NCBI GenBank assembly: GCA_030841105.1
Contig: JAVEDE010000095.1
Location: forward strand, 1 to 64,000
Source of the DNA: Pyrinomonadaceae bacterium
Lineage (GTDB): Bacteria; Acidobacteriota; Blastocatellia; Pyrinomonadales; Pyrinomonadaceae
DNA length: 64,000 bases
Reading direction: 5' to 3'
In this document: positions 42,948 through 51,200 of the stretch, piece after piece
Position numbering within the stretch: the stretch's first letter is position 1
Layout: the number at the start of each line of letters is the position of its first letter
Notes under the pieces: model-generated
The model's input: only the letters and a program-made list of their open reading frames with translations
The model's database searches: none
Told to the model about the DNA's origin: nothing
Translations under genes and position numbers: made by a program

Positions 42948-44079
42948 TCTCAGTGTATCCGGTGATTTCGACATCGCTGCCGTGTTGCGTGATCTCGACA
43001 TCGCGGAGGCGCGTAGCGTCGGCGATGAGGTTTGCGCCCGTGCCTGCGACGGCGGGCATCGCGTCGCGCCCGCCGATGATGAGCGGCGCGATGAAGAAAC
43101 TGACTTTATCCACGAGTCCGGCCTCGATGAATCTTCCCGCGACGGTCGCGCCGCCTTCGACCAGCACGCTTTGCAGCGTGCGCCGGTGCAACTCTTCGAG
43201 CGCAGCGCTGAGGTCGCGCGCGCCGCGCGGCTGGCGCACGATCTCGACGCCGCGCGCACGTAGCGCGTCGGCCGCGCCTTCGTCCGCACCTTCGGACGTG
43301 AAGACGACGAGCGGCGTCTCAGCCGCCGTCTGCGCGAGTTGCGAATCGGGCGAGAGGATCAGGCGGTCGTCGAGCACGACGCGCGTGAGCGGGCGGTGAC
43401 GCGGCATGCGGCTGCGATCCGTGAGTGCCGGATTATCGGCGACGGCCGTGCCCGCGCCGACGAGGATCGCGTCGTATTCGTGTCGCAGTTCGTGGACGCG
43501 CGCGCGCGATTGTTCGTTCGTGATCCAACGCGCGTCGCCGGTGCGCGTGGCGATGCGGCCGTCGAGCGACGTGGCGAGTTTGAGATGGACGAAGGGGCGC
43601 GCGTGGCGCATCGCGTGGACGTACTTCTCGTTGAGCCGCGCGGCTTCCGGCGCGAGCAGGCCGACCTCGACTTCCAGCCCCGCCTCGCGCAGGTGCGCGA
43701 AGCCGCGCCCGGAGACGAGCGGGTTCGGATCTTCGACGGGCGCGACGACGCGGCGGACGCCCGCGCGGATGAGCGCGACGGTGCAGGGCGGCGTGCGCCC
43801 CTGATGCGCGTGCGGTTCGAGCGAGACGTAGGCAGTCGCGCCGCGCGCGCGCTCCCCGGCCTGTTCGAGCGCGAGCGTCTCGGCGTGCTTGACGCCCTCG
43901 TAGAGATAAAACCCTTCCCCCACGATCTCGCCGCCGTCGAGCGCGACGACGCACCCGACGAGCGGGCTGGGGCTGACCTGTCCCGCGCCCCGCGCCGCGA
44001 GTTCCAGCGCGCGCCGCATCAGGCGCTCGTCAGTCACGCTCCGCGCATCCGTAGTTGAGTTTATTATTTCCGGTTGCAA
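42928..44079 (-). CDS. ribD: Bifunctional riboflavin biosynthesis deaminase/reductase RibD
   Basis: 383 residues. Deaminase half: SPSPLVGCVVALDGGEIVGE, VKHAETLALEQAG (zinc His and catalytic Glu) and LEPHAHQGRTPPC. The usual zinc ligand in the third motif is PC-x-H-xGRTPPC; here the first Cys is His, so the zinc site is His/His/Cys. Reductase half (about 150-383): ATSLDGRIATRTGDARWITN, ESVLVEGGATVAGRFIEAG-type and IAPLIIGG. It converts diaminohydroxyphosphoribosylamino-pyrimidine in two steps toward riboflavin. The last residues (TVTSDG, stop) are repeat-derived. No other rib genes adjoin. Confidence 0.93.
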   Translation of the reverse strand: MQPEIINSTTDARSVTDERLMRRALELAARGAGQVSPSPLVGCVVALDGGEIVGEGFYLYEGVKHAETLALEQAGERARGATAYVSLEPHAHQGRTPPCTVALIRAGVRRVVAPVEDPNPLVSGRGFAHLREAGLEVEVGLLAPEAARLNEKYVHAMRHARPFVHLKLATSLDGRIATRTGDARWITNEQSRARVHELRHEYDAILVGAGTAVADNPALTDRSRMPRHRPLTRVVLDDRLILSPDSQLAQTAAETPLVVFTSEGADEGAADALRARGVEIVRQPRGARDLSAALEELHRRTLQSVLVEGGATVAGRFIEAGLVDKVSFFIAPLIIGGRDAMPAVAGTGANLIADATRLRDVEITQHGSDVEITGYTETVTSDG

Positions 44080-44081
44080 AG

Positions 44082-44160
44082 TTTAGTTTCAGGTTTCAAG
44101 TTTCAAGTTTCAGGTCTGAAGTTTTTTAACTTGAAACCTGAAACCTGAAACTCGAAACTT
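44082..44160. repeat. Inverted repeat of TTTCAAG/GAAACCT heptamers
   Basis: Left arm 44086-44119 repeats TTTCAGG, TTTCAAG, TTTCAAG, TTTCAGG; right arm 44130-44160 repeats TTGAAAC, CTGAAAC and CGAAACT. It fills the whole gap between ftsY and ribD. The right end touches the ftsY stop (TAA on the minus strand). Confidence 0.85.
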
Positions 44161-45577
44161 ATCTGGACTCGAAGAGTCCGTCAACGTAGTGTTCGGCGTT
44201 GAAGACGACGAGGTCGTCAACTTTTTCGCCGATGCCGGCGTAGCGGATCGGGAGGCCGAGTTCTTTCGAGATGGCGACGGCGATGCCGCCCTTGGCCGTG
44301 CCGTCGAGCTTCGTCAAGACGATGCCGGTGACGCCCGCGACCTTCAAAAACTGGCGCGCTTGTTCCAGCCCGTTCTGTCCGGTCACGGCGTCAATCACGA
44401 GCAGCGTCTCGTGCGGCGCGCCTTCCACCTCGCGCCCCGCCACGCGCTTCATCTTTTCGAGTTCGGCCATCAAGTTCGACTTGTTGTGCAGACGCCCCGC
44501 CGTGTCCACAATGAGCACGTCTGAGTTGCGCGCCTTCGCGGCCTTGAGCGAATCGAAGAGGACGGCCGCCGGGTCTGTTCCCTGCTTCTGCTGGATAAGC
44601 GGGACGCCGGTGCGTTCAGCCCAGATGGCGAGTTGATCGGAGGCGGCGGCGCGGAAGGTGTCGGCCGCGCAGATGAGCACGTCGTTGCCCTCGGCCTTGA
44701 TGCGCTGCGCGAGCTTGCCGATGGTTGTCGTCTTGCCCACGCCGTTGACGCCGACGATCATCATCACGTAGGGCGAGATGTTTTCCGGCACGAGCGTCTC
44801 GGCGGCGACGCCCTTCGCTTCGGACGAGCGCAGGATGGCGAGCAACTGATTTTTGATCGCGGCCTTGAGCGCCTCGATGTCGTTGATCTCTTTGCGCGTG
44901 ATGCCGCGCCTGACGGTGTCGAGGATGTCGAGCGTCGTAGGCACGCCGATGTCGGCCGCGATGAGAGCCTCTTCGAGTTCGTCGAGCAGTTCGGCGTCAA
45001 TCTGCTTGCGCCCCTGAAAGACCGTGTCAATCTTTTCGGAGAGCGATTCGCGCGTGGCGGAGATGGCGTTTTTGAAACGCTTCTCAAACGTGCGTTCGAG
45101 CGCGGCCTCTTCGGCCTGCAACTCTTCGATGGAACGGTCGAGGCCGAGGATGGAGGTCGAGAAACTCGAACGCGTCGGGACAGGACGTTGCTGCGCGACG
45201 CCGGGCTGCGACGGGTCGGGCGTGCCCGCCGCGCGGGACGCGCCGCCCGGCTTGGTGTTCGCCGAGACGGTGGCAGCGGGCGTAGAAGTGGCGGCAGCGG
45301 GCGTGGTCTCCGTCGCGCCGATCCCTGTGGCGTTGCCCGTCCGCTCTTGCGGGAGCGGTGTTGGCGCGCCGCCCATCACGGTCGGCTCAAGCGCGGGCGG
45401 CGCGGGCGTGGCTGCTGCGCTCGCGGTCGCGTCCGTCGCGGCGAGGTTGGCGGGCGGTTCGGGTCGCGCCGCCGGTTCGCCAACTGCCGTCGCCGGTTCG
45501 CGTTCGGCGGGCTTGGGCGGTTCGTTGAGTCCGAGCGTGATGTAGCGGTCTTCTTTTTTGCGTCGCCAGAATGCCAT
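44159..45577 (-). CDS. ftsY: Signal recognition particle receptor FtsY
   Basis: 472 residues. The N-terminal 150 residues are a Pro/Ala/Thr/Gly acidic A-domain; residues 160-250 form the helical N domain ([20 protein letters not shown]). The GTPase (G) domain has [20 protein letters not shown] (G1), [38 protein letters not shown] (G3), [11 protein letters not shown] (G4) and [17 protein letters not shown]. FtsY docks SRP-ribosome complexes at the inner membrane. Promoter seen at 45628. Alone on its strand, with a repeat behind it. Confidence 0.96.
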   Translation of the reverse strand: MAFWRRKKEDRYITLGLNEPPKPAEREPATAVGEPAARPEPPANLAATDATASAAATPAPPALEPTVMGGAPTPLPQERTGNATGIGATETTPAAATSTPAATVSANTKPGGASRAAGTPDPSQPGVAQQRPVPTRSSFSTSILGLDRSIEELQAEEAALERTFEKRFKNAISATRESLSEKIDTVFQGRKQIDAELLDELEEALIAADIGVPTTLDILDTVRRGITRKEINDIEALKAAIKNQLLAILRSSEAKGVAAETLVPENISPYVMMIVGVNGVGKTTTIGKLAQRIKAEGNDVLICAADTFRAAASDQLAIWAERTGVPLIQQKQGTDPAAVLFDSLKAAKARNSDVLIVDTAGRLHNKSNLMAELEKMKRVAGREVEGAPHETLLVIDAVTGQNGLEQARQFLKVAGVTGIVLTKLDGTAKGGIAVAISKELGLPIRYAGIGEKVDDLVVFNAEHYVDGLFESR

Positions 45578-45627
45578 GTGGTGAATGAATGCCTCTGCTT
45601 AAAATTTCGTCGAATTGAAAGTCGTTG

Positions 45628-45657
45628 ATTATAACTGCAACCGGCACGCGGCGACAA
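45628..45657 (-). promoter_or_regulatory. Promoter for ftsY
   Basis: On the minus strand TTGTCG (45657-45652) and TATAAT (45633-45628) are 18 bp apart, about 50 bases before the ftsY start. Fits a sigma-70-type promoter; five bases upstream of its -35 begins the 11-bp tandem repeat. Confidence 0.7.
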
Positions 45658-45662
45658 AACGC

Positions 45663-45706
45663 GCGGCCAACGTGCGGCCAACGTGCGGCCAACGTGCGGC
45701 CAACGT
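45663..45706. repeat. Four tandem copies of GCGGCCAACGT
   Basis: Four exact 11-base units (45663-45673, 45674-45684, 45685-45695, 45696-45706) plus a partial GCG. The unit matches the DNA helical pitch. Lies just upstream of the ftsY promoter and in the 289-bp gap before the lamin-tail gene; otherwise that gap holds no gene. Confidence 0.9.
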
Positions 45707-45866
45707 GCGACGCATTAGGCGTGTCCTTATTAGTACGCCTCCGGCGCGTTTAATTGTTTGTCGCCGCTGCGCGCTTATGATATTTTCAGCCCGTTTCCCC
45801 TGAACGAAGTTGCCCGGCAATCGAGTCCGCCCTCGCTTCACATCTTCCTTCCAAGGAGGCTTACAC

Positions 45867-47594
45867 ATGCGCCAACGTCCCTTGCTCTTAACCGCGGCAG
45901 CGACCGCGCTCGGCCTCTTGTTAATCCTCGCGCCCGTCCCCGGCGGCCGCGCGCAACAACAGTGTACGGGGTCGTCCACCATCACCGACTCAAACACCAC
46001 GACACCGTTTACGCAGACGGGGCGTTTGACGCCGAACGGCGTCGCCTCCACCTGCGCGGCGCAAAAAACTTTTCCCGGCGTGACCGACTCGAACCAGCGA
46101 CGCTTCAAAATCTACCAGTTCGTCAACAACAACACTTCGACGGCCTGCATCACCGTCACGCTCAACGTCGGTTCATGCGTCGGCGCGAGCAGCTTGTTCA
46201 GCGCGGCCTACACCGGCTTCAACCCCGGCAACATCAGCATGAACTATCTTGGCGACATCGGCGCGAGTCCCAACCCGTCGCGCTCTTATTCCTTCAACGT
46301 CCCGGCGGGCGCGGATTTTCAGGTCGTCGTCAGTCAGGCCAACACGAACCAGAGTTGCGCGGCTTACACGCTCACCGTGTCCGGCTTCGGCTGCTTGCCG
46401 CAGAGCGAGTTGATCATCAGCGAGTTTCGCTTCGGCGTTGAAGACCCGTCCGTCGAGACTTCCGCACTGGACGAGTACATCGAACTCTACAACAACACCG
46501 ACGCGCCGCTGAACGTGACGACCGCGGACAACTCTGCGGGCTGGGCGCTCGTCGCCGCCGACGGCGCGGTGCGCGGCATCGTCCCCATTGGCACAACCAT
46601 TCCGGCGCGCGGCCACTACCTGTTCGCCAACTCGCAGGGCTACAGCCTCGCCGACTACCCGGCCGGGAGCAACTCGTTCGCGACCCCCGACGCCACCTAC
46701 ACGCAGGACATCCCGCTCATCTCCGGCGTCGCGCTGTTTCGCACCGCGAACCCCGCCAACTTCACGCTCGCCAACCGTCTGGATGCCGTCGGGGCATCCT
46801 CCGTCCCGTCGCTCTACCGCGAGAACGGTTTGATGACGTTCCCCGTCAGCAGCCAGAGCACGAACTACTTCCACGTCCGCAAGATGACTTCCGGCTTCCC
46901 GCAGGACACGGGCGACAACGCCGCAGACTTCGCGCTCGTCACGCTCGGCTCGGACTCAGGCGCGACGCTCGGCGCGCCCGGCCCGGAAAATCGCAGCAGC
47001 CCCATTCAACGCAACAGCACGGTGAAGGCGTCGCTGCTCGACCCGTCCGTCACCTCCGGCTTTCCGCCGAACCGCGCGCGCAGCGGGACGCCCGTCGAAA
47101 ACGGTGCGTTCGGCACACTCACGCTCCGCCGCTCGTTCCGCAACATGACGGGCGCGCCCGTCACGCGTCTGCGCTTCCGCGTCGTGGACATCACCACGCG
47201 CGGCAACACGCAGGCCGGGCAGGCCGACCTGCGCGTCGTCAATTCGTCGCCCGAAGCGGTCGTGGTCGGCGGCGGCGCGAGCGTCACGGTGCAGGGCGTG
47301 AGGCTCGAAGAACCGCCTGAACAGTTCAGCGGCGGCGGACTCAACTCAAGCCTCGACTGCTGCGTCACGCCCGAAGTTGAAGCGCCGCCGGGGACGCGCA
47401 CCGTCTCGCTCGACGAACCGCTCGCCGACGGCGACAGCATCAACATCCAGTTCCGCCTCGGCGTGCAACAGGAAGGCAGTTTCCGCTTCTTCGTCAACGT
47501 CGAAGCCGAAACCAGCGAGCCGATCTTCACCGCGCCGCAGCATCGTCAACTCAAAACGCCGCGCACCAAAGGTCGCCGCGTGAGTCAGCCCTGA
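45867..47594 (+). CDS. Secreted lamin-tail-domain protein
   Basis: 575 residues from the ATG at 45867, with a perfect AGGAGG 7 bases upstream; the frame open from 45810 has no support. Signal peptide (AATALGLLLILAPVPGGRA). Residues 30-190 form a beta-rich Cys-containing domain. Then comes a lamin-tail domain (about 200-330: LIISEFRFGVEDPSVE, YIELYNNTDAPLNV, TIPARGHYLFANSQG, SYLYRENGLMT-type region), followed by a C-terminal sandwich domain with LTLRRSFRNMTGAPVTRLRF and RVVDITTRG. Exported; such domains occur in bacterial nucleases and surface proteins, but no catalytic motif is visible. Confidence 0.75.
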   Translation: MRQRPLLLTAAATALGLLLILAPVPGGRAQQQCTGSSTITDSNTTTPFTQTGRLTPNGVASTCAAQKTFPGVTDSNQRRFKIYQFVNNNTSTACITVTLNVGSCVGASSLFSAAYTGFNPGNISMNYLGDIGASPNPSRSYSFNVPAGADFQVVVSQANTNQSCAAYTLTVSGFGCLPQSELIISEFRFGVEDPSVETSALDEYIELYNNTDAPLNVTTADNSAGWALVAADGAVRGIVPIGTTIPARGHYLFANSQGYSLADYPAGSNSFATPDATYTQDIPLISGVALFRTANPANFTLANRLDAVGASSVPSLYRENGLMTFPVSSQSTNYFHVRKMTSGFPQDTGDNAADFALVTLGSDSGATLGAPGPENRSSPIQRNSTVKASLLDPSVTSGFPPNRARSGTPVENGAFGTLTLRRSFRNMTGAPVTRLRFRVVDITTRGNTQAGQADLRVVNSSPEAVVVGGGASVTVQGVRLEEPPEQFSGGGLNSSLDCCVTPEVEAPPGTRTVSLDEPLADGDSINIQFRLGVQQEGSFRFFVNVEAETSEPIFTAPQHRQLKTPRTKGRRVSQP

Positions 47595-47653
47595 GTTGAC
47601 GACTGACAGCCCCGTCGTCGCGTGAAAACGCGGGGCGATGGACGCTCAATAAT

Positions 47654-47708
47654 AAACGCGTAACGCGGAACTGAAAGACAGTCGCTTTCAGTTCCGCGTT
47701 ACGCGTTT
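47654..47708. terminator. Bidirectional terminator, 24-bp perfect arms
   Basis: Arms 47654-47677 and 47685-47708 are exact complements with a 7-base loop (ACAGTCG). Lies between the convergent lamin-tail and propeller-amidohydrolase genes. The stem is unusually long; no long U-run follows, so it may act mainly as a processing or roadblock hairpin. Confidence 0.8.
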
Positions 47709-47748
47709 CTACTTCATCCCTGATTTGAAATTCTCAAATTTAAAATCC

Positions 47749-50700
47749 TCAACGCTCCCAGAAGAACTTGCCGCGCGGGCGCGCCTGCGGGTAGACCTCG
47801 TCCATGTTGCGCGTGTCGTAGAGCACGCCGTTCATCATCACGAAACTGATCGTCTCGGAGTTTCGGATGTTGTCGAGCGGGTTCTTGTCTGTGATCATCA
47901 GGTCGGCGAGTTTGCCGACCTCGATTGACCCGACTTCCCTGTCCAGTCCGAGATACTCCGCGCCGGAGAGCGTGGCCGCGCGCAGGGTTTCCAACGTCGT
48001 GAGGCCGCCCTGTTCGAGCATCCACAGTTCCCAGTGCGCGCCGAGTCCCTGCAACTGGCCGTGCGCGCCGAGTTGCACCTTGCCCCCGGCACGCACCACG
48101 TCCCTCACTGACTTCGCCAACTCGAAGTGATAGAAGTCGTCGTCGGGCGTCATCACGCGGCGACGCGAGCGCGCGTCAATGGTCGAGCGCGGCGTGAAGC
48201 GGAGGAGCTTTTCGTTCTCCCAGACGTTCGATTTTTGATACCAGTAGTTCTCGCCCCAGATGCCGCCATAGCCGACGATGAGCGTGGGCGTATAGCCGCT
48301 GCGGCTTTTCGCAAAGAGCGTCACGGCGTCTTTGTAGAGCGGCGCGACGGGGATGGCGTGCTCGACGCCGGTGTGGCCGTCGAGGATGTGCGTCATGTTG
48401 TAGAAGTAGGTCGAGCCGCCTTCGGGGACGACCATCATCTTGAGTTCGCGCGCGGCCTGTATGATCTGCTGGCGTTGATTGCGACGCGGCTGGTTGTAGC
48501 TCTTGACGGAGAACGCGCCGACCGCCTTGAGCCGCGCCAGATGCCCGCGCGCGTCTTCCAGATTGTTGATCGGTGCTTTCTCCGGCGACTCCGCGCCGTA
48601 CACCGGATAACCCGTCGAGAAGATGCGCGGCCCGACCATCGAGCCGGCCTTGACCATCTCGGACTGCGCGAAGACCGACTGCGTGGCGGCCGAAGGATCG
48701 TGCGTCGTCGTCACACCGTAGGCGAGGTTCGCCCAGTAAGGCCACTGTTTTTCGGGGATGATGTCGAGCGTGTTGTAGCCCATGTGCGCGTGGACATCTA
48801 TGAGTCCGGGCGTGATGGTCTTGCCCGTCATGTCAATTTTGCGCGCGGCGGCCGGTATTTGAACGCGCGCGCCGACCGCCTTGATGCGGTTGTCTTCGAC
48901 GAGTATCGTGCCGCGCTCGATCACTTCGTTGCCCTTCATCGTGACGATGCGCGCATTAGTCAACGCCACCAGCCCGCGCGGCCGCGCCGACTCGAACTCG
49001 AACCCGATCCGCGTCCGCGTAGGTTCGGCGGGTTTCTCGTCCTTCGCCAGTTGACGGTTGATCTGTTCGAGCGTCTGCTCGTAGAAATTTTCGCCGAGCG
49101 TCCACTGGACTGACTTGCTGTCGGGCGACCACGTGAGCCAGTCGCCGGAATTTTTCGAGATGGACTTGACGGGCAGGATGGTCTCCGTCGAGTTCATCTT
49201 GAGCGTCTTGCCCGTGCGCGGAAACGGCGCGAGGTAGAGCTTGTGCAGTTCCTTGAAGAAGACCCAGTTGTGATCGGGCGACGGTATGATCTCGGTGGCG
49301 AAGCGCGCCTCGACGTGGCGTTTGTAATCGTCGCCGGAGATTTTCACGCTGCTCAAAGCGGAGAAGATGGTGGCGGGCTGGCCGGGCGGCGTTGAGGGCG
49401 CGGGCGGCGATTCGAGGAAGAAGATGCGCTCACCCGCCGGGTCGAAACTCAGAATCGGCATCCGCGCGTTCGTGCCGCGGCTCTGCAAGTCCATCACGTA
49501 GCGGCTCTGCGCGCCGTCCCAGTAATGAATCTCGAAGGCCGACTCGCTCACGAGTTCCTCTTCGTGATTGACGTTGCCGCGCCCCTTGAGATACGCGATC
49601 TTCCGCCCGTCGGGCGAGAAGGCGGGGTTGGCATATTGATCCGGCTTGTCCGTGATCTTGCGCGCTTCGCGGCCGTCGGCAGATGCGATCCAGACCGCGC
49701 CCTTCTCCGCGTCCGACCAAGTGACGTAGGTTAACTGTCGCCCGTCGGGACTGAAGTTCGGCGAGTATTCGAGGTAGTTCGAGTTCAACAGGCGGCGCGG
49801 TTCACCGTCGCCCTCTTTGACGTAGATCTTGCCGAGCGCGCTGTAGACGATGCGGTTGCCTGAACGTTTCGCCCAGCGGTGCAGTTGCGTGCGCTCGCGC
49901 TCGTTGAAGACTTTCTGCGGGAAGCGCACGGCGTCCGCGACGCGTTGCGAGACGTGCGCGTTGAACGGGACGGGCGTCGCCTGCTTTGTCCCCACGTCCA
50001 CGCGCACGAACTTGCCGCCCGCCGTGATGACGATTGATTTGCCGTCGGGCGTCCAACTATAGCCGGGGTATGTGCCGTAGACCGCCCACGTCTCCTGCTG
50101 GTCGTGCGTCAGCTTGTCGTAGATCGGCCACTCGCGCCCGCTCTCGATCTCGCGCAGGTAGAGCACCGTGTTGAGGCGGTCGCGGCGGATGAAGGCGAGC
50201 AGCTTTCCGTCGGGCGAGACTTGCGGCCTGACCGAGCCGCCCGCGCCGCGCACAAAGACGCCGCGACGCCCTCGCTCCGTGTCGTAACGCTCGATCCAGT
50301 AAATGCTGTCGTAGACGTTTTTGTTGTAGTCGAAGTCGCCGCTGTTGACGAAGTAGATGAAACGCTTCTGCGGATCAATGACCGGCTCGCCGACGTTCGC
50401 AGTCCAACTCGTCTTCTCCGTCAACTGCACGCCCGTCCCGCCGCCCGCCGCGTGATACATCCAAATCTCGCCCGCGCCGAGCGAGCGTTGATCCACGAAA
50501 TGCTTGCGCACGAGGACGTATTGACTGTCGGGCGTCCACGCAGGACTGTTGACGAGGCGGAGCGTCTCTTTCGTCAACTGGCGACGGTTCTTGCCGTCGG
50601 CGTCCATGAGCCAGATGTTGTCGCCGCCGTCGCGGTCGGAGGTGAAGGCGATGGTTTTGCCGTCGGGGCTGTAACGCGGCTGCGACTCCCACGAAACGCC

Positions 50701-51033
50701 GCCCGACAGCAACTCGGCGCGGCCGCCCGCGACGGGCATGTGATAGATGTCGCCGAGGAGATCGAAGACGATGCGTGCGCCGTCGGGCGACACGTCGCAA
50801 CTCATCCAAGTGCCTTCGTCCGTGTCGAACTCGACCTTCGTCGTCGGGCCGTGGTCGCCTTCCACGTCCCACTTGTCGGCGCGCTTGTCGGCCTCGGCCT
50901 TCTTCTGCGCCTCCTCCAACTGCTCCGAACGCTTGTCGGCGGGAGCAGGCGAAGGCGTTGGCGTCGGCTGTTGGCCGTGCGCGGGCAGGACGAGCGAGAG
51001 CAAGAGGGACAGGGCGAACAATCTACGCAGCAT
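47749..51033 (-). CDS. Propeller-amidohydrolase fusion protein
   Basis: 1094 residues from the ATG at 51033 (GAGGT 7 bases upstream). Signal peptide (LLSLVLPAHG), then about 650 residues of TolB/PD40 propeller blades (SPDGARIVFDLLGD, SPDGKTIAFTSDRDGGD, SFDPAGERIFFLES), and a C-terminal amidohydrolase: VALTNARIVTMKGNEVIERG, PGLIDVHAHMGYNTL (HxH), GHTGVEHAIPVAP, VQLGAHGQLQGLGAHWELW and LADLMITDKNPLDNI. This is the common periplasmic amidohydrolase with a tricorn-like front, mirroring the S41 protease at 2064. The metal His of HAH and VEHA are present; the substrate is unknown (possibly dipeptides or peptidyl amides). Confidence 0.88.
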   Translation of the reverse strand: MLRRLFALSLLLSLVLPAHGQQPTPTPSPAPADKRSEQLEEAQKKAEADKRADKWDVEGDHGPTTKVEFDTDEGTWMSCDVSPDGARIVFDLLGDIYHMPVAGGRAELLSGGVSWESQPRYSPDGKTIAFTSDRDGGDNIWLMDADGKNRRQLTKETLRLVNSPAWTPDSQYVLVRKHFVDQRSLGAGEIWMYHAAGGGTGVQLTEKTSWTANVGEPVIDPQKRFIYFVNSGDFDYNKNVYDSIYWIERYDTERGRRGVFVRGAGGSVRPQVSPDGKLLAFIRRDRLNTVLYLREIESGREWPIYDKLTHDQQETWAVYGTYPGYSWTPDGKSIVITAGGKFVRVDVGTKQATPVPFNAHVSQRVADAVRFPQKVFNERERTQLHRWAKRSGNRIVYSALGKIYVKEGDGEPRRLLNSNYLEYSPNFSPDGRQLTYVTWSDAEKGAVWIASADGREARKITDKPDQYANPAFSPDGRKIAYLKGRGNVNHEEELVSESAFEIHYWDGAQSRYVMDLQSRGTNARMPILSFDPAGERIFFLESPPAPSTPPGQPATIFSALSSVKISGDDYKRHVEARFATEIIPSPDHNWVFFKELHKLYLAPFPRTGKTLKMNSTETILPVKSISKNSGDWLTWSPDSKSVQWTLGENFYEQTLEQINRQLAKDEKPAEPTRTRIGFEFESARPRGLVALTNARIVTMKGNEVIERGTILVEDNRIKAVGARVQIPAAARKIDMTGKTITPGLIDVHAHMGYNTLDIIPEKQWPYWANLAYGVTTTHDPSAATQSVFAQSEMVKAGSMVGPRIFSTGYPVYGAESPEKAPINNLEDARGHLARLKAVGAFSVKSYNQPRRNQRQQIIQAARELKMMVVPEGGSTYFYNMTHILDGHTGVEHAIPVAPLYKDAVTLFAKSRSGYTPTLIVGYGGIWGENYWYQKSNVWENEKLLRFTPRSTIDARSRRRVMTPDDDFYHFELAKSVRDVVRAGGKVQLGAHGQLQGLGAHWELWMLEQGGLTTLETLRAATLSGAEYLGLDREVGSIEVGKLADLMITDKNPLDNIRNSETISFVMMNGVLYDTRNMDEVYPQARPRGKFFWER

Positions 51034-51099
51034 GTTTATACCTCGACGTGGAATCATGTAGCGGGAGCGAATTTTTCGTGCGTAGATAATCTAACCGTA

Positions 51100-51185
51100 A
51101 AAGGCGCAAAGAAAAACCGCAAAGGACGCGCAGACCGGAAGGCTCTCCTTCCGCGCGGCTCTGTGCGGTTCGTCTGTGCGCCTTT
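51100..51185. repeat. Imperfect intergenic inverted repeat
   Basis: AAAGGCGCA (51100-51108) pairs with 51177-51185, and AACCGC nearby pairs with GCGGTT, around an inner GGAAGG/CCTTCC pair. Part of the same octamer-type class as 1986 and 37868. Fills the gap between the amidohydrolase start and the HD-GYP gene end. Confidence 0.65.
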
Positions 51186-51200
51186 CGCGGCTAGACGGAC

